Positions 43,786-55,200 are shown, counted from the stretch's first letter. The stretch: DNA of 64,000 bases from Lacihabitans soyangensis (GCF_024343775.1 NZ_RJUF01000009.1:49465-113464); one strand, 5' to 3'. The notes: generated by a model from the sequence alone, not told the origin. Numbers and translations: made by a program.

Positions 43786-44072
43786 CTTTAAAGATGCATT
43801 ATTATGGTTTTAAAATGCAGTTGATGATTACACAAAAAGGTGTACCACTGTCTGTTGGATTAACCTCAGCCAATGTTCATGACGTAAACTATCTTGGAAT
43901 GATAGACAAAAAAGAACAACCTGCAAGTTGTTCTTTTTTGTCTATCATTCCAAGATAGTTTACGTCATGAACATTGGCTGAGGTTAATCCAACAGACAGT
44001 GGTACACCTTTTTGTGTAATCATCAACTGCATTTTAAAACCATAATAATGCATCTTTAAAGATGGGTTATAA
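43775..44072. repeat. 146-base inverted repeat with a six-base spacer
   Basis: Arms 43775-43920 and 43927-44072 are exact reverse complements as far as I can compare them by eye, separated by CTGCAA. The plus arm encodes the transposase segment LKMHYYGFKMQLMITQKG onward. Such a near-perfect palindrome would extrude a large hairpin. Confidence 0.85.
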
Positions 44073-44273
44073 GGTGTACCACTGTCTGTTGGATTAACCT
44101 CAGCCAATGTTCATGACGTAAACTATCTTGGAATGATAGACAAAAAAGAACAACTTGCAGGTTATGAGTTAATTGCAGACAAAGGTTATCTCTCATTGGG
44201 CTATCAAACATCTCTTTTTGAACAAGACAAAATCAGACTAATAACACCAATTAGAGGTAATATGAAAGAAAGA
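44073..44273 (+). pseudogene. IS982-family transposase, internal fragment
   Basis: This stretch encodes SANVHDVNYLGMIDKKEQ to IRGNMKER in the plus orientation and then stops matching the first copy at 44273, inside a GAAAGAAAGA run. It is a third, internal piece of the same transposase, without start or end. Confidence 0.7.
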
Positions 44274-44706
44274 ATAAGGAGAGCATTGGTAAATGTAAAA
44301 GAAAAGAACTTAATTTAAAAAATGTTCTTGTGGATAAAAAAGGAAAAGTAAATATTAAAAATGCTCGCCCATTCACAACTATCCCTCTTTCTAATTTTGA
44401 AATATCTGGAAGAAAGTATAACTCATCAGATGCTGGAAAAAGAGGAACGGCCGGAGTTGACTTTAATCGAGACTTCATTTTATTCTCGACAACTAGCGGG
44501 CAGCCATTATATACAGTTAAATGGGGTATGCATATTCGGGCTATGACAGTGAAGTTAATGATTTTGAATTTATGTCTAGTGAAACTTCTCAAGGCGGTGT
44601 ATTGACGATAACAGAAGCACAAAAAGCTCAAGTTACGCAATCTATAACCAGCAACGGTGGTTATTATACAACAGGGCAAGTTCCTAATCAAAGCATTTTC
44701 TATTAA
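44274..44706 (+). pseudogene. 5'-truncated, frameshifted gene of unknown function
   Basis: From the IS boundary an open frame without a start encodes NVLVDKKGKVNIKNARPF, LSNFEISGRKYNSSDAGK and FNRDFILFSTTSGQPLYTVK. It then breaks near 44525 at a run of four G. The reading continues in another frame as GYAYSGYDSEVNDFEF to NQSIFY and a stop at 44706. One missing base at 44526 would join the two parts smoothly (KWG-YAYSG). No family is recognised. It precedes the 224-residue gene by three bases, so both were probably once in an operon. Confidence 0.6.
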
Positions 44707-44709
44707 TCG

Positions 44710-45384
44710 ATGAAGTGTTTAATAACCTGTATATTCTGCATTTTATTTGTGAGTAATACTTTGTTTTCGCAACATAACCAGTACCAAATCGGTACTGGCT
44801 ATGTTTTGGGTTTATCAAGAGCTATGGGTCAACCCTTGGATTTTTTAAGACAAGATAACTTTTATAATAAAAATGGGTACTACTTTGGCAGTACTGTTAA
44901 AACTGAAAAATATGTTTTTTCCGCCAATTTTATTCATCAATCTCTTCAAGCAAAAAGGCTGGAACCTAATGAGGCAATAACCAGATTTAATTATTTACAA
45001 GTTGGTGTTCAAAAAACAAAAATTGTTTACAAGCAATTAAAGTTTTTTTATGGATTATCTGCAAATATTAATCTCCTGAGTTATTCAAAATATTTCTATA
45101 ATTACCCCAATGGAGATTTGGGTTTTTCAGAGAAAGTGCAAGGGATTTTGATTGATAGAGATCCAAGTAATTATGATATTTCTAATCCTTTGCCTCAGAT
45201 GTCAAGATACTCTCTTAATCTAAATACGTCCTTGGATTTTCCAATAAATCCCAAATTGTCTCTTACAACAAATTACCACTTCCCAGTAACCTCAAGTTCG
45301 CTAAACTATAAGTTTCTTGGTTTCGGTGCAGGGTTCTATCAGTCAAATTTAAATTTTGGATTTAGTTACTGTCTAAATTACTAG
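44710..45384 (+). CDS. outer-membrane beta-barrel-like protein
   Basis: This 224-residue protein has a signal peptide ([20 protein letters not shown], cut before QHNQY). It shows the strand pattern of a small outer-membrane barrel, with aromatic girdles and a terminal strand [11 protein letters not shown]. No specific family is recognised. It is the last gene of the accessory block. Its presumed operon partner upstream is a pseudogene, so the system it belonged to may be inactive. Confidence 0.6.
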
Positions 45385-45488
45385 GTTCCCTTACGACCTC
45401 TTTATCTTTGTTTTGACCTAATCAGTGTAGTATTTTAGTGTCCTCAAACCTCTCCCGATAATCCATCAACATATTTCCCAAAAAACTT

Positions 45489-45518
45489 TTGCATTAAAAA
45501 ATTAATTTTCTACCTTTG
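45489..45518 (+). promoter_or_regulatory. promoter of the rplK-rpoC cluster
   Basis: TTG (45489-45491), a 19-base spacer and TACCTTTG (45511-45518) match the Bacteroidetes promoter consensus exactly. It lies about 220 bases before rplK and is the first good promoter upstream of the ribosomal protein cluster. Confidence 0.75.
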
Positions 45519-45524
45519 CAGTCC

Positions 45525-45734
45525 ATTTTGGGCAGCTTGTCCATTTTGGCGAAGTTTTTCTCTGTCTCTTGTCATATTATCAATATGTTAGGCTTCCCCT
45601 GAGGAGTATGAGAAAAAACTTTGGAGAATCGGATGACCATCTGTTTTTCAGGCTTTGGATTGTGACTACAAAGCTATGGCGGTAGATTGAGTTCGTTAGT
45701 TCGTATTTCTCAAATTTTTAAATGTAAAAAGACA
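45525..45734 (+). promoter_or_regulatory. about 210-nt 5' leader of rplK
   Basis: The stretch between the predicted transcription start and the rplK start has no open frame of note and no tRNA that I can fold. It contains purine-rich segments (CCCCTGAGGAGTATGAG) and a small GATG-AC-CATC inverted repeat followed by T residues at about 45632-45650. In other bacteria L1 or L10 bind such leaders to repress the operon; here this is inference from position. Confidence 0.4.
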
Positions 45735-46172
45735 ATGGCGAAAGACATCGCAGGATACTTAAAATTACAAGCTAAGGGTGGTCAAGCCAACCCAGCACCT
45801 CCTATTGGTCCAGCTTTGGGTTCGAAGGGTATCAACATCATGGAATTCTGTAAGCAGTTCAATGCTAGAACACAAGACAAAATGGGTCAGGTGGTTCCGG
45901 TATTGATTACCTACTATACGGATAAGTCCTTTGAGTTTGTTATCAAAACTCCTCCAACAGCTGTCTTGCTAATCGAGTCGTCTAAAGTAAAGAAAGGTTC
46001 AGACCAACCAAACCGTAACAAAGTTGGGTCGGTTACTTGGGATCAAGTGAAAGCTATTGCCGAAACTAAAATGCCAGACCTTAACTGCTTCACGATAGAG
46101 TCGGCCATGAAAATGGTAGCAGGTACTGCAGCAAACATGGGCATCACCATCACAGGTGCAAGTCCGTTTTAA
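45735..46172 (+). CDS. rplK: 50S ribosomal protein L11
   Basis: This 145-residue protein matches L11 throughout: [48 protein letters not shown] (linker) and the C-terminal rRNA-binding part [18 protein letters not shown]. It binds the GTPase-associated centre of 23S rRNA. The ATG at 45735 was chosen; a start 16 codons earlier would add residues no L11 has. It heads the cluster, with its own promoter and long leader. Confidence 0.97.
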   Translation: MAKDIAGYLKLQAKGGQANPAPPIGPALGSKGINIMEFCKQFNARTQDKMGQVVPVLITYYTDKSFEFVIKTPPTAVLLIESSKVKKGSDQPNRNKVGSVTWDQVKAIAETKMPDLNCFTIESAMKMVAGTAANMGITITGASPF

Positions 46173-46186
46173 TTAATTAAACAAAA

Positions 46187-46266
46187 TGGGAGTCTCTCGG
46201 ACGTGACTTCGACTACGCTCAGCCACCGAAAGGTATGGGCAAAAGTAGTCACCGAACAGTGAGACG
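46187..46266. repeat. intergenic repeat element between rplK and rplA
   Basis: About 80 bases, with GTCTCTCGG at the left and CCGAACAGTGAGAC at the right, surround GACTTCGACTACGCTCAGCC. The latter is a wording well known from dispersed intergenic repeats in Bacteroidetes genomes. It is more GC-rich than its surroundings and encodes nothing. It separates two genes that are normally almost adjacent. Confidence 0.65.
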
Positions 46267-46281
46267 TTAATTACCAAAATT

Positions 46282-46980
46282 ATGGCTAGAATAAGCAAAA
46301 AAAGAAAAGAGGCTCTATCGAAGTTTGATGCGACAAAATCGTACAGCTTAGTAGAAGCAGCTGAAATTTTGAAACAAATCTCTTACACTAAGTTTGACTC
46401 ATCAATTGATATTGACGTTAGATTAGGTGTTGACCCTCGTAAAGCAGACCAAATGGTTCGTGGAGTTGTTGCACTTCCTCACGGTACTGGTAAAACTGTT
46501 CGCGTTTTGGTTCTTTGTTCTCCTGATAAGGAAGAAGAGGCTAAAGCAGCAGGTGCTGACTACGTAGGTCTTGATGAGTACATTTCAAAAATCGAAAAAG
46601 GCTGGACAGATATCGACGTAATCATTACTATGCCAACTGTAATGGCTAAACTAGGTCGTTTAGGTAAAGTATTGGGTCCAAGAGGCTTGATGCCAAATCC
46701 TAAATCAGGCACAGTAACTCTTGAGGTAGGTAAAGCGGTGCAAGAGGTGAAAGCTGGTAAAATCGACTTCAAAGTTGACAAAACTGGTATCATCCACGCA
46801 GGTATTGCTAAGGTTTCTTTCGACGCAAAGAAAATTGCTGAAAACGCAAACGAGATTATCCAAACATTGGTTAAACTTAAGCCTTCTTCAGCAAAAGGTA
46901 CTTATGTGAAAGGCATAGCTTTGTCTAGCACAATGAGTCCAGGTATTCAGATTGACAAATCAACTATAATAGGACTGTAA
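46282..46980 (+). CDS. rplA: 50S ribosomal protein L1
   Basis: This 232-residue protein is L1: [68 protein letters not shown] and [15 protein letters not shown]. It forms the L1 stalk and acts as a translational repressor of its own operon in many bacteria. It ends two bases before rplJ. Confidence 0.97.
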   Translation: MARISKKRKEALSKFDATKSYSLVEAAEILKQISYTKFDSSIDIDVRLGVDPRKADQMVRGVVALPHGTGKTVRVLVLCSPDKEEEAKAAGADYVGLDEYISKIEKGWTDIDVIITMPTVMAKLGRLGKVLGPRGLMPNPKSGTVTLEVGKAVQEVKAGKIDFKVDKTGIIHAGIAKVSFDAKKIAENANEIIQTLVKLKPSSAKGTYVKGIALSSTMSPGIQIDKSTIIGL

Positions 46981-46982
46981 TC

Positions 46983-47516
46983 ATGAGAAGAGAAGAAAAA
47001 GCACTCATTATTCAGGATCTTAGCGAGAAGTTTGCCAACATTCCTTATTTCTATATCACTGACGCAAGCGGTATGTCTGTTGCTAAAACCAACAAACTTA
47101 GACGTCTTTGCTTCGACAGAGGTATTGAGTATGTAGTAGTGAAAAACACACTTATCGAGAAAGCTCTTGAGACGCTCGACACAGATTACACGGCTTTCAA
47201 CGAGTCGGTTCTTAAAGGATTCTCAGGTATCATGTTTCACCCTGAATCGGGTAAAGCTGCTGCCAAATTGATCAAGGATTTCTTGAAAGAAAACAAAGAC
47301 TCAATCAAGCTTAAAGGAGCTTCAATAGACGGTGGATTGTATGTTGGTCACGACCAATTAGACGCTCTGACGAACTTGAAATCTAAAGCTGAGATGATTG
47401 GCGAAGTAATCGGATTGCTACAATCACCTGCCAAAAATGTACTTGGTGCATTGCAGAGTGGTGGCAACAAACTGGCTGGTATACTTAAAACTCTTTCGGA
47501 GAAAGAAGCAGCCTAA
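46983..47516 (+). CDS. rplJ: 50S ribosomal protein L10
   Basis: This 177-residue protein is L10: MRREEKALIIQDLSEKF, YFYITDASGMSV, LRRLCFDRGIEYVVVKNTL and a C-terminal helix (LQSGGNKLAGILKTLSEKE) that binds L12 dimers. It forms the base of the stalk. There is no room for a separate L10 leader, as the start lies two bases after rplA. Autoregulation would therefore have to act elsewhere. Confidence 0.97.
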   Translation: MRREEKALIIQDLSEKFANIPYFYITDASGMSVAKTNKLRRLCFDRGIEYVVVKNTLIEKALETLDTDYTAFNESVLKGFSGIMFHPESGKAAAKLIKDFLKENKDSIKLKGASIDGGLYVGHDQLDALTNLKSKAEMIGEVIGLLQSPAKNVLGALQSGGNKLAGILKTLSEKEAA

Positions 47517-47590
47517 TTTTTTAACCGGATGCCGCAAGGTGCAGCATTCATTTTTTTAAATATTGTTTATAAAATAAAAATTCTATAGAA

Positions 47591-47974
47591 ATGGCAGATT
47601 TGAAAGCATTCGCTGAACAATTAGTTAATTTGACAGTAAAAGAGGTTAATGAGCTTGCAGCTATCCTCAAAGACGAATATGGTATTGAGCCAGCTGCTGC
47701 TGGTGCTGTAATGGTAGCTGGTCCAGCTGCTGGTGGTGGCGAAGCTGAGGCTGCTGCTGAGCAAACAGCTTTTGACGTAATCTTGAAATCAGGTGGTGCT
47801 AACAAACTTCAAGTTGTGAAGTTGGTTAAAGACCTTACAGGTTTAGGTTTGAAAGAAGCTAAAGAATTAGTTGATTCAGCTCCTAAAGCTTTGAAAGAAG
47901 GTATCGCTAAAGACGAAGCTACCGCTCTTAAAACTCAGTTAGAAGAAGCTGGTGCTGAAGTAGAAATTAAATAA
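47591..47974 (+). CDS. rplL: 50S ribosomal protein L7/L12
   Basis: This 127-residue stalk protein has an N-terminal dimerisation region ([20 protein letters not shown]) and an alanine/glycine-rich hinge (about 36-58). Its C-terminal domain carries [20 protein letters not shown] and [20 protein letters not shown], which contact elongation factors. It is followed by a strong hairpin and T run, which probably reduces read-through into rpoBC so that L12 is made in excess. Confidence 0.97.
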   Translation: MADLKAFAEQLVNLTVKEVNELAAILKDEYGIEPAAAGAVMVAGPAAGGGEAEAAAEQTAFDVILKSGGANKLQVVKLVKDLTGLGLKEAKELVDSAPKALKEGIAKDEATALKTQLEEAGAEVEIK

Positions 47975-47998
47975 TTTCTCGTAAAGCATTTACAATCA

Positions 47999-48038
47999 GA
48001 CTCAGGTCAGAACGTTATAGTTCTGGCCGAGTCTTTTT
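47999..48038 (+). terminator. terminator or attenuator between rplL and rpoB
   Basis: GACTCAGGTCAGAAC pairs with GTTCTGGCCGAGTC across a short loop and is followed by TTTTT. It sits 25 bases after rplL, the classical location for partial termination upstream of rpoBC. Confidence 0.8.
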
Positions 48039-48263
48039 GTCGTTTAAAAAAGGACATAGTTTTAGGTGATTTTTTACAAAAATTTAGAACGAATGTCATA
48101 GCTAAAAACTACCAAAAACCACAACATTTAAAAACATTTGGAGCTCACACTCCGACAAGACTTTTTACCCGATACACTTCTGTTTTTCGTAGGGCAGATG
48201 CAAAGGGGTAAAATCGTTTTTCTTCACTGCGATTTTATTTTTGAATTTGGGAACCGTACCATT

Positions 48264-48301
48264 TGGCTCCCTCTCTTGTGGAGAGGGCGGGGGGTGAGGT
48301 T
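48264..48301. repeat. intergenic repeat with CCCTCTC/GAGAGGG hairpin upstream of rpoB
   Basis: CCCTCTCTTGTGGAGAGGG followed by a GGGGGGTGAGGTT tail is a form of a common dispersed Bacteroidetes intergenic sequence. It lies 50 bases before the rpoB start inside the mRNA leader and is GC-rich compared with its surroundings. Confidence 0.55.
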
Positions 48302-48352
48302 AGATTCAAAACAAGTTTTTTAAAATATTTTTCATTAAAACAATTTAAAACC

Positions 48353-51300
48353 TTGAAATTGACAGAAACCGGAAGGAAGTCCTTTGCAAGCGTTCAATCC
48401 GTACTTGAGTATCCTGACTTCTTGGATATCCAATTGCAATCGTTTACTGAATTTTTCCAGATTGATACACCAGCCGAAAGCCGTAGAGCTGAGGGTTTGT
48501 ATCAAACATTTATGGATAACTTCCCGATTGCAGACTCGCGTGAGAACTATGTTCTAGAGTTCGTTGATTACACAATCGACCAACCAAAATACTCTGTAGA
48601 TGAGTGTATCGACAGAGGTCTAACTTACTCAGTGCCATTGAAAGCAAAATTAAGATTGCTTTGTAATGACTCTGATAATGAGGAGTTTGAAACTATCGAG
48701 CAAGAAGTGTTCTTGGGAAATATCCCTTACATGACAGGCCGTGGTTCATTCGTAATCAATGGAGCTGAAAGGGTGATTGTATCGCAATTGCACCGTTCGC
48801 CAGGGGTGTTTTTCTCTATGAGTAAGCACACCAACGGTACCAAACTTTACTCTGCAAGGGTAATACCTATGAAGGGTTCATGGATTGAGTTCTCGACTGA
48901 CGTTAACAACGTCATGTATGCTTACATCGACCGTAAAAAGAAATTCCCAGTAACTACGCTACTTCGTTCGATTGGCTACGGTACTGACAAAGACATCTTG
49001 GATTTATTCGGATTGTCAGAGGAAATCACTTCTACTAAAGAAAACCTGAAAGCTGTAGTTGGTCGTAGATTGGCTGCAAGGGTTTTGAAAACTTGGACTG
49101 AAGACTTCGTGGATGAAGACACCGGTGAGGTGGTTTCTATCGACAGAAACGAGGTGATTCTTGAAAGAGACTCAGTTATTTCTGAAACTGACGTTGAACT
49201 TATTCTTGATACACAAGCAAAATCGGTGATTATTCACAAAGAAGACGCTAACGTATCGGAGTTTAACATCATTTATAATACATTACAAAAAGATAGCTCA
49301 AACTCTGAAAAAGAGGCCGTTGAGCAAATCTACCGTCAATTGAGAAACACCGAGGCACCTGACGAAGCTACAGCTCGTGAGATTATCCAAGGTTTGTTCT
49401 TCTCTGACAAACGTTACGATTTAGGTGAAGTTGGTCGTTACAGAGTAAACACCAAGTTGAGCCTTGATACTCCTTTGGAAACTTCGGTTTTGACCAAAGA
49501 AGATATCATCTCTATCGTTAAATATTTGATCGGTCTTATCAATTCAAAGGCAGTTGTCGATGATATTGACCACCTTTCAAACAGACGTGTTCGCACGGTT
49601 GGTGAGCAGCTTTCTGGTCAATTTGGCGTAGGTCTTGCTCGTATGGCCCGTACCATTAAAGAAAGAATGAACGTTCGTGACAACGAAGACTTCAAGCCAG
49701 TTGATTTGATCAACGCTCGTACTTTATCGTCTGTAATCAACTCATTCTTTGGTACCAACCAGCTTTCTCAGTTTATGGATCAAACCAATCCATTGGCCGA
49801 GATAACCCATAAACGTCGTCTTTCGGCTTTAGGACCAGGTGGTCTTTCTCGTGAAAGAGCAGGTTTTGAGGTTCGTGACGTTCACTACACGCACTATGGT
49901 CGTCTATGTACAATCGAAACTCCAGAGGGTCCAAATATCGGTTTGATTTCTTCGCTTTGTACTTATGCGAAAATCAATTCAATGGGCTTCATCGAAACAC
50001 CTTATATGAAAATAGACGGTGGAAAAATGACTGGAACCATTGAATATCTAACAGCTGAAGAAGAAGATGGTAAGCACATTGCGATGGCAACGGCCGATAC
50101 CAAAAACGACGGAAACTTCAGTGTGGACTTGTTGAAATGTAGATTTGAAGGTGACTTCCCATTGAAGCGTCCTGACGAGATCGAATACATGGATATTGCT
50201 CCAAACCAGATTGTATCTATCGCTGCTTCGATGATTCCTTTCCTTGAGCATGATGATGCCAACCGTGCCTTGATGGGCTCGAACATGCAACGTCAAGCTG
50301 TGCCTTTGTTGCGTCCAGAAGCTCCAATTGTGGGTACTGGTCTTGAAGGTAAATTGGCTCGTGACTCTCGTACTTTGATTGTTGCTGATGGTGAAGGTGT
50401 TATAGAATACGTCGATGCTCAGAAAATCGTAGTTAATTACGAATGGTCTGACAACCAAAGGCTTGTAAACTTCGATACAAATTTGAAGACTTACAACCTG
50501 ATCAAATTCAGAAGAACTAACCAAGACACTTGTATCAACTTACGTCCGATTGTGTTGAAAGGACAAAAAGTAAAAGCAGGACAAATCTTGGTAGAAGGAT
50601 ACGCTACACAAGGTGGTGAACTTGCTCTTGGACGTAACCTACAGGTTGCCTTCATGCCTTGGCAAGGGTACAACTTTGAGGATGCTATCGTAATTTCTGA
50701 GAAAGTGGTACGTGACGATATCTTTACTTCGATTCACATCGAAGAGTTTGACCTTGAAGTAAGAGATACAAAACGCGGAGAAGAAGAACTAACTGCTGAG
50801 ATACCTAACGTATCTGAAGAGGCGGTTAAGAATCTTGACGAAAACGGTATCGTAAGAACAGGTACACACATCAAAGAAGGTGATATTTTGATTGGTAAAA
50901 TCACTCCAAAAGGAGAGTCAGATCCAACTCCAGAAGAAAAACTTTTAAGAGCCATCTTTGGTGACAAAGCAGGTGATGTGAAAGATGCTTCTAAAAAAGC
51001 TTCACCTTCGTTGAGAGGAGTAATCATCGACACCAAATTGTTCTCTCGTCCAACCAAGGAGGAAAGAGTAAAACACAAAGAAGAGTTGAAAATATTGGCT
51101 AAAGGCCACAGTAAGTCATTAATGGAATTGAAAGCCGTAATGATTGACAAAATGGTTGCTCTTTTAGACAATGAAACTTGTAATGGAGTTAAACATAAAT
51201 TTGGAGAGGAATTAATTTCTAAAGGTGTTAAATTTAATAAGTCTAACATCTCAAACAATTTATTCCCAGACAAAAACCCATTTGTTGACGAAAGTTCATA

Positions 51301-52210
51301 CAACGTTCCAGAAGAAGCTAACCTATTGGGTGACATTATTTTGGAAGGATGGGTAAATAACGAAGAGACAAATGCTTTGTTGGTTTCATTGGTTAAAAAC
51401 TACTTGACCAAAAGAAGCGAGCTTATCGGTATTTATAAGAGAGAGAAATTTGTACTTGAAGTGGGTGATGAGCTTCCGGCAGGTATCGTGAAATTGGCCA
51501 AAGTGTACATAGCTAAGAAACGTAAGTTGAAAGTGGGTGACAAGATGGCGGGTCGTCACGGTAACAAAGGTGTGGTTGCAAGAATCGTTCGTGACGAAGA
51601 CATGCCATTCCTTGAAGACGGTAGCACTATGGACATCGTTCTTAACCCACTGGGTGTACCTTCGAGGATGAACATCGGTCAGCTGTATGAGGTTGTTTTA
51701 GGCTGGGCAGGTAGAAAACTTGGTCGCAAATATGCTACTCCTATTTTTGACGGAGCTTCTGCTGAAGAGGTATCTGCCGAAGTAAAAGAGGCAGGTTTGG
51801 GCGAATATGGACGTACGCAGCTTTACAATGGTCTTACGGGTGAGCCTTTTGACCAAAAAGTTACCGTTGGTATCATGTACATGCTTAAACTGGGTCACTT
51901 GGTAGATGATAAAATGCACGCTCGTTCTATCGGACCATACTCGTTGATTACACAACAACCATTGGGTGGTAAAGCTCAGTTTGGTGGTCAGCGTTTTGGA
52001 GAGATGGAGGTTTGGGCTCTTGAGGCATTTGGTGCTTCTCATGTACTTCGTGAAATCTTGACGTTGAAGTCAGATGACGTGTTGGGTAGAGCTAAGGCTT
52101 ACGAAGCGATCGTAAAAGGTGAAAACCTTCCGAAAGCAAGTATTCCAGAGTCGTTCAACGTATTGGTGCATGAGCTAAGAGGTCTTGCATTAGAAATCAC
52201 TCTTGTTTAA
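48353..52210 (+). CDS. rpoB: DNA-directed RNA polymerase subunit beta
   Basis: This protein of about 1285 residues is the beta subunit of RNA polymerase. It has [20 protein letters not shown] at the start, [20 protein letters not shown], the rifampicin-pocket region ([40 protein letters not shown]), [25 protein letters not shown] and, at the end, [20 protein letters not shown]. The start is uncertain. I chose TTG at 48353 (reading [11 protein letters not shown]), since upstream in-frame sequence is the intergenic repeat; TTG at 48359 is possible. It precedes rpoC by 35 bases. Confidence 0.96.
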   Translation: MKLTETGRKSFASVQSVLEYPDFLDIQLQSFTEFFQIDTPAESRRAEGLYQTFMDNFPIADSRENYVLEFVDYTIDQPKYSVDECIDRGLTYSVPLKAKLRLLCNDSDNEEFETIEQEVFLGNIPYMTGRGSFVINGAERVIVSQLHRSPGVFFSMSKHTNGTKLYSARVIPMKGSWIEFSTDVNNVMYAYIDRKKKFPVTTLLRSIGYGTDKDILDLFGLSEEITSTKENLKAVVGRRLAARVLKTWTEDFVDEDTGEVVSIDRNEVILERDSVISETDVELILDTQAKSVIIHKEDANVSEFNIIYNTLQKDSSNSEKEAVEQIYRQLRNTEAPDEATAREIIQGLFFSDKRYDLGEVGRYRVNTKLSLDTPLETSVLTKEDIISIVKYLIGLINSKAVVDDIDHLSNRRVRTVGEQLSGQFGVGLARMARTIKERMNVRDNEDFKPVDLINARTLSSVINSFFGTNQLSQFMDQTNPLAEITHKRRLSALGPGGLSRERAGFEVRDVHYTHYGRLCTIETPEGPNIGLISSLCTYAKINSMGFIETPYMKIDGGKMTGTIEYLTAEEEDGKHIAMATADTKNDGNFSVDLLKCRFEGDFPLKRPDEIEYMDIAPNQIVSIAASMIPFLEHDDANRALMGSNMQRQAVPLLRPEAPIVGTGLEGKLARDSRTLIVADGEGVIEYVDAQKIVVNYEWSDNQRLVNFDTNLKTYNLIKFRRTNQDTCINLRPIVLKGQKVKAGQILVEGYATQGGELALGRNLQVAFMPWQGYNFEDAIVISEKVVRDDIFTSIHIEEFDLEVRDTKRGEEELTAEIPNVSEEAVKNLDENGIVRTGTHIKEGDILIGKITPKGESDPTPEEKLLRAIFGDKAGDVKDASKKASPSLRGVIIDTKLFSRPTKEERVKHKEELKILAKGHSKSLMELKAVMIDKMVALLDNETCNGVKHKFGEELISKGVKFNKSNISNNLFPDKNPFVDESSYNVPEEANLLGDIILEGWVNNEETNALLVSLVKNYLTKRSELIGIYKREKFVLEVGDELPAGIVKLAKVYIAKKRKLKVGDKMAGRHGNKGVVARIVRDEDMPFLEDGSTMDIVLNPLGVPSRMNIGQLYEVVLGWAGRKLGRKYATPIFDGASAEEVSAEVKEAGLGEYGRTQLYNGLTGEPFDQKVTVGIMYMLKLGHLVDDKMHARSIGPYSLITQQPLGGKAQFGGQRFGEMEVWALEAFGASHVLREILTLKSDDVLGRAKAYEAIVKGENLPKASIPESFNVLVHELRGLALEITLV

Positions 52211-52245
52211 TTAAAATATATCATTTTCATTAAAAGCATTAGAAA

Positions 52246-55200
52246 ATGTCATTAAAGAAAAATAAAAAGCTAAACAGCGATTTTAATAGCATAACCATCA
52301 GTTTGGCCTCTCCGGAATCTATTTTGGAAGGGTCATACGGTGAGGTTACGCAACCCGAGACCATCAACTACAGAACCTACAAGCCAGAGATGGGCGGTTT
52401 GTTTTGTGAGCGTATTTTCGGACCAGTTAAAGACTGGGAATGTCACTGTGGCAAATATAAAAGAATTCGTTACAAAGGTATTATCTGCGACCGTTGTGGT
52501 GTAGAAGTTACTGAGAAGAAAGTGCGTAGAGAAAGAATGGGCCATATCGAATTGGTCGTTCCGGTAGCTCACATTTGGTATTTCAGAAGCTTACCTAACA
52601 AAATCGGATACATCCTAGGTCTTTCTTCTAAAAAATTGGATCAGGTTATCTACTATGAGAGATACGTAGTGGTGCAATCAGGTATCAAAGAAGAAGACGG
52701 TGTTGCCAAAATGGACTTCTTGACTGAAGAAGAATATTTGGATATTTTGGACAAGTTGCCAAGAGAAAATCAAATGCTTCCTGACGAAGATCCAAACAAA
52801 TTCATCGCCAAGATGGGTGCTGAGGCATTGTATATGTTGCTTTCGAGAATCCAATTGGACGAACTTTCGTACGAATTGCGTCACCAAGCAGCTACTGATA
52901 CATCTCAGCAGCGTAAAGCAGAGGCTTTGAAAAGACTTAAAGTTGTAGAATCATTCAGAGATTCTCGTACCAGAATTGACAACAGACCTGAGTGGATGGT
53001 AATCCGTATGGTACCAGTTATTCCACCAGAATTGCGTCCTTTGGTGCCGCTAGATGGTGGTCGTTTCGCGACTTCTGACTTAAATGATCTTTACAGAAGA
53101 GTAATTATCAGAAACAACCGTCTGAAAAGATTGTTGGAAATCAAAGCTCCTGAAGTAATCTTGCGTAACGAAAAACGTATGTTGCAGGAAGCCGTAGATT
53201 CACTTTTTGATAATTCACGTAAAGTAAACGCCGTAAGATCAGATGGTAACCGTGCCTTGAAATCACTTTCAGACATGTTGAAAGGTAAGCAAGGACGTTT
53301 CCGTCAAAACTTATTGGGTAAAAGGGTTGACTACTCTGGGCGTTCGGTTATCGTGGTAGGACCTGAGCTTAAATTGCACGAATGTGGTCTTCCAAAAGAC
53401 ATGGCTGCTGAGTTATTTAAGCCTTTTGTTATCAGAAAACTGATAGAAAGAGGAATAGTTAAGACGGTAAAATCTGCTAAGAAAATTGTAGATCGTAAAG
53501 ATGCAGTGATTTGGGATATCCTCGAGAACGTATTGAAAGGACACCCAGTTATGCTAAACCGTGCTCCTACGCTTCACCGTTTGGGTATTCAGGCTTTCCA
53601 ACCAAAATTGGTGGAAGGTAAGGCTATTCAATTGCACCCGTTGGTTTGTACAGCCTTTAACGCTGACTTTGACGGTGACCAGATGGCGGTACACGTACCA
53701 CTAGGTCAAGAGGCAGTAATGGAAGCTTCAGTATTGATGCTTTCGTCGCATAACATCCTTAACCCTGCCAATGGAGCACCTATCACCGTACCTTCTCAGG
53801 ACATGGTTTTGGGTCTATATTATGTAACCAAAGGAAAGAGATCGACTCCAGAAGAAGTAATTCTAGGTGAAGGAAAAACTTTCTATTCGTCAGAAGAAGT
53901 AATAATAGCCATGAACGAAGGGCAACTTTCGAAGCATGCGTTTATCAATGTTAAAACCAAAATCAAAGACGAAACAACAGGTCAGATAGTTGAGAAAATT
54001 ATCGAAACTGTAGCTGGTAGAGTATTGTTCAACCAGTGTGTTCCTGAGAAAGTAGGTTATATCAATGAGCTTTTAACAAAGAAAAAACTTCAAGGAATTA
54101 TCGGTAGAGTATTCAAAGAAGTAAGTTTTGCTCGTACGGCTCAGTTCTTGGATGAAATCAAAGAATTAGGATTCCAGTCAGCATTCAAAGGTGGTTTGTC
54201 TATCGGTTTGGGAGATATCATGATTCCAGAAGAAAAACAAGCATTGATTGAGAATGCCAGAGGTGAAGTAGAAGAGGTTCAAAACAACTACATGTTTGGT
54301 ATCATTACTGAGCGTGAGCGTTATAACCAAATCATCGATATCTGGACAAGAGTAAATACAAGATTGAGAGAGACTTTGTTGCGTCAATTAGAGGACGACC
54401 GTCAAGGATTTAACCCCGTGTATATGATGATGCACTCTGGAGCCCGTGGTTCGCAGGAGCAAATTCGTCAGTTGGGTGGTATGAGAGGTTTGATGGCGAA
54501 ACCACAGAAAAACATTGCAGGTTCTGTTGGTGAAATCATCGAAAACCCAATTCTTTCTAACTTTAAAGAAGGTTTGGACGTTCTTGAGTACTTTATCTCA
54601 ACACACGGTGCTCGTAAAGGTTTGGCCGATACAGCCCTTAAAACTGCCGATGCTGGTTACTTGACACGTCGTTTGCACGACGTAGCCCAAGACGTAGTTA
54701 TCAACGAAGTAGACTGTGGTACTTTAAGAGGTATCAACGTGTCGGCTTTGAAAGAAAACGACGACATCATCGAGCCTTTATCAGAAAGAATTCTAGGTAG
54801 AGCTTCAGTACACGATATCATTGACCCTATCACCAAAGAGTTGATCTTGGCGGCAGGTGAGGAAATCACTGAAGAAATAGCAGAAAGAATTGACGAAACA
54901 GCGATAGAAACTATCGAAATTCGCTCGGCTCTAACTTGCGAAACCAAAACTGGTGTTTGTGGTAAATGTTATGGTAGAAACTTGGCGTCTGGTCGTATGG
55001 CCGATGTGGGTGAAGCTGTAGGTGTTATTGCATCACAATCTATTGGTGAGCCAGGTACTCAGCTTACACTTCGTACGTTCCACACCGGTGGTACTGCCAT
55101 GAACGTGTCTGTTGAAGCCAACATCAAAGCTAAATTCAACGGTAAACTTGATTTTGACGATATCAGAACTGTAGAATCAATTGACAAAGAAGGAAATCCT

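Larger units (their letters stand above)
43301..44273. mobile_element. IS982-like element remnant, rearranged into alternating inverted copies
   Basis: The left end is probably ACCCCTTGTGCGG at 43301, where the 7TMR-DISM frame breaks. Inside are four partial copies of the same transposase segment in orientation minus (43315-43770), plus (43775-43920), minus (43927-44072) and plus (44071-44273). No copy contains the N-terminal half of the transposase, and no second terminal repeat is seen. The element is therefore immobile. Confidence 0.75.

Noticed and set aside
43889..44107. 72-codon minus-strand frame inside the IS remnant
   Set aside because: It is formed by joining two inverted pieces of the transposase and does not represent a gene.
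45385..45734. tRNA or rRNA gene before rplK
   Set aside because: I looked for a cloverleaf with a TTCRANY arm and found none. The stretch reads as a promoter plus leader.
48138..48323. Short plus-strand frame between rplL and rpoB
   Set aside because: It runs through the terminator-distal leader and the intergenic repeat, has no recognisable protein character and overlaps the rpoB leader.
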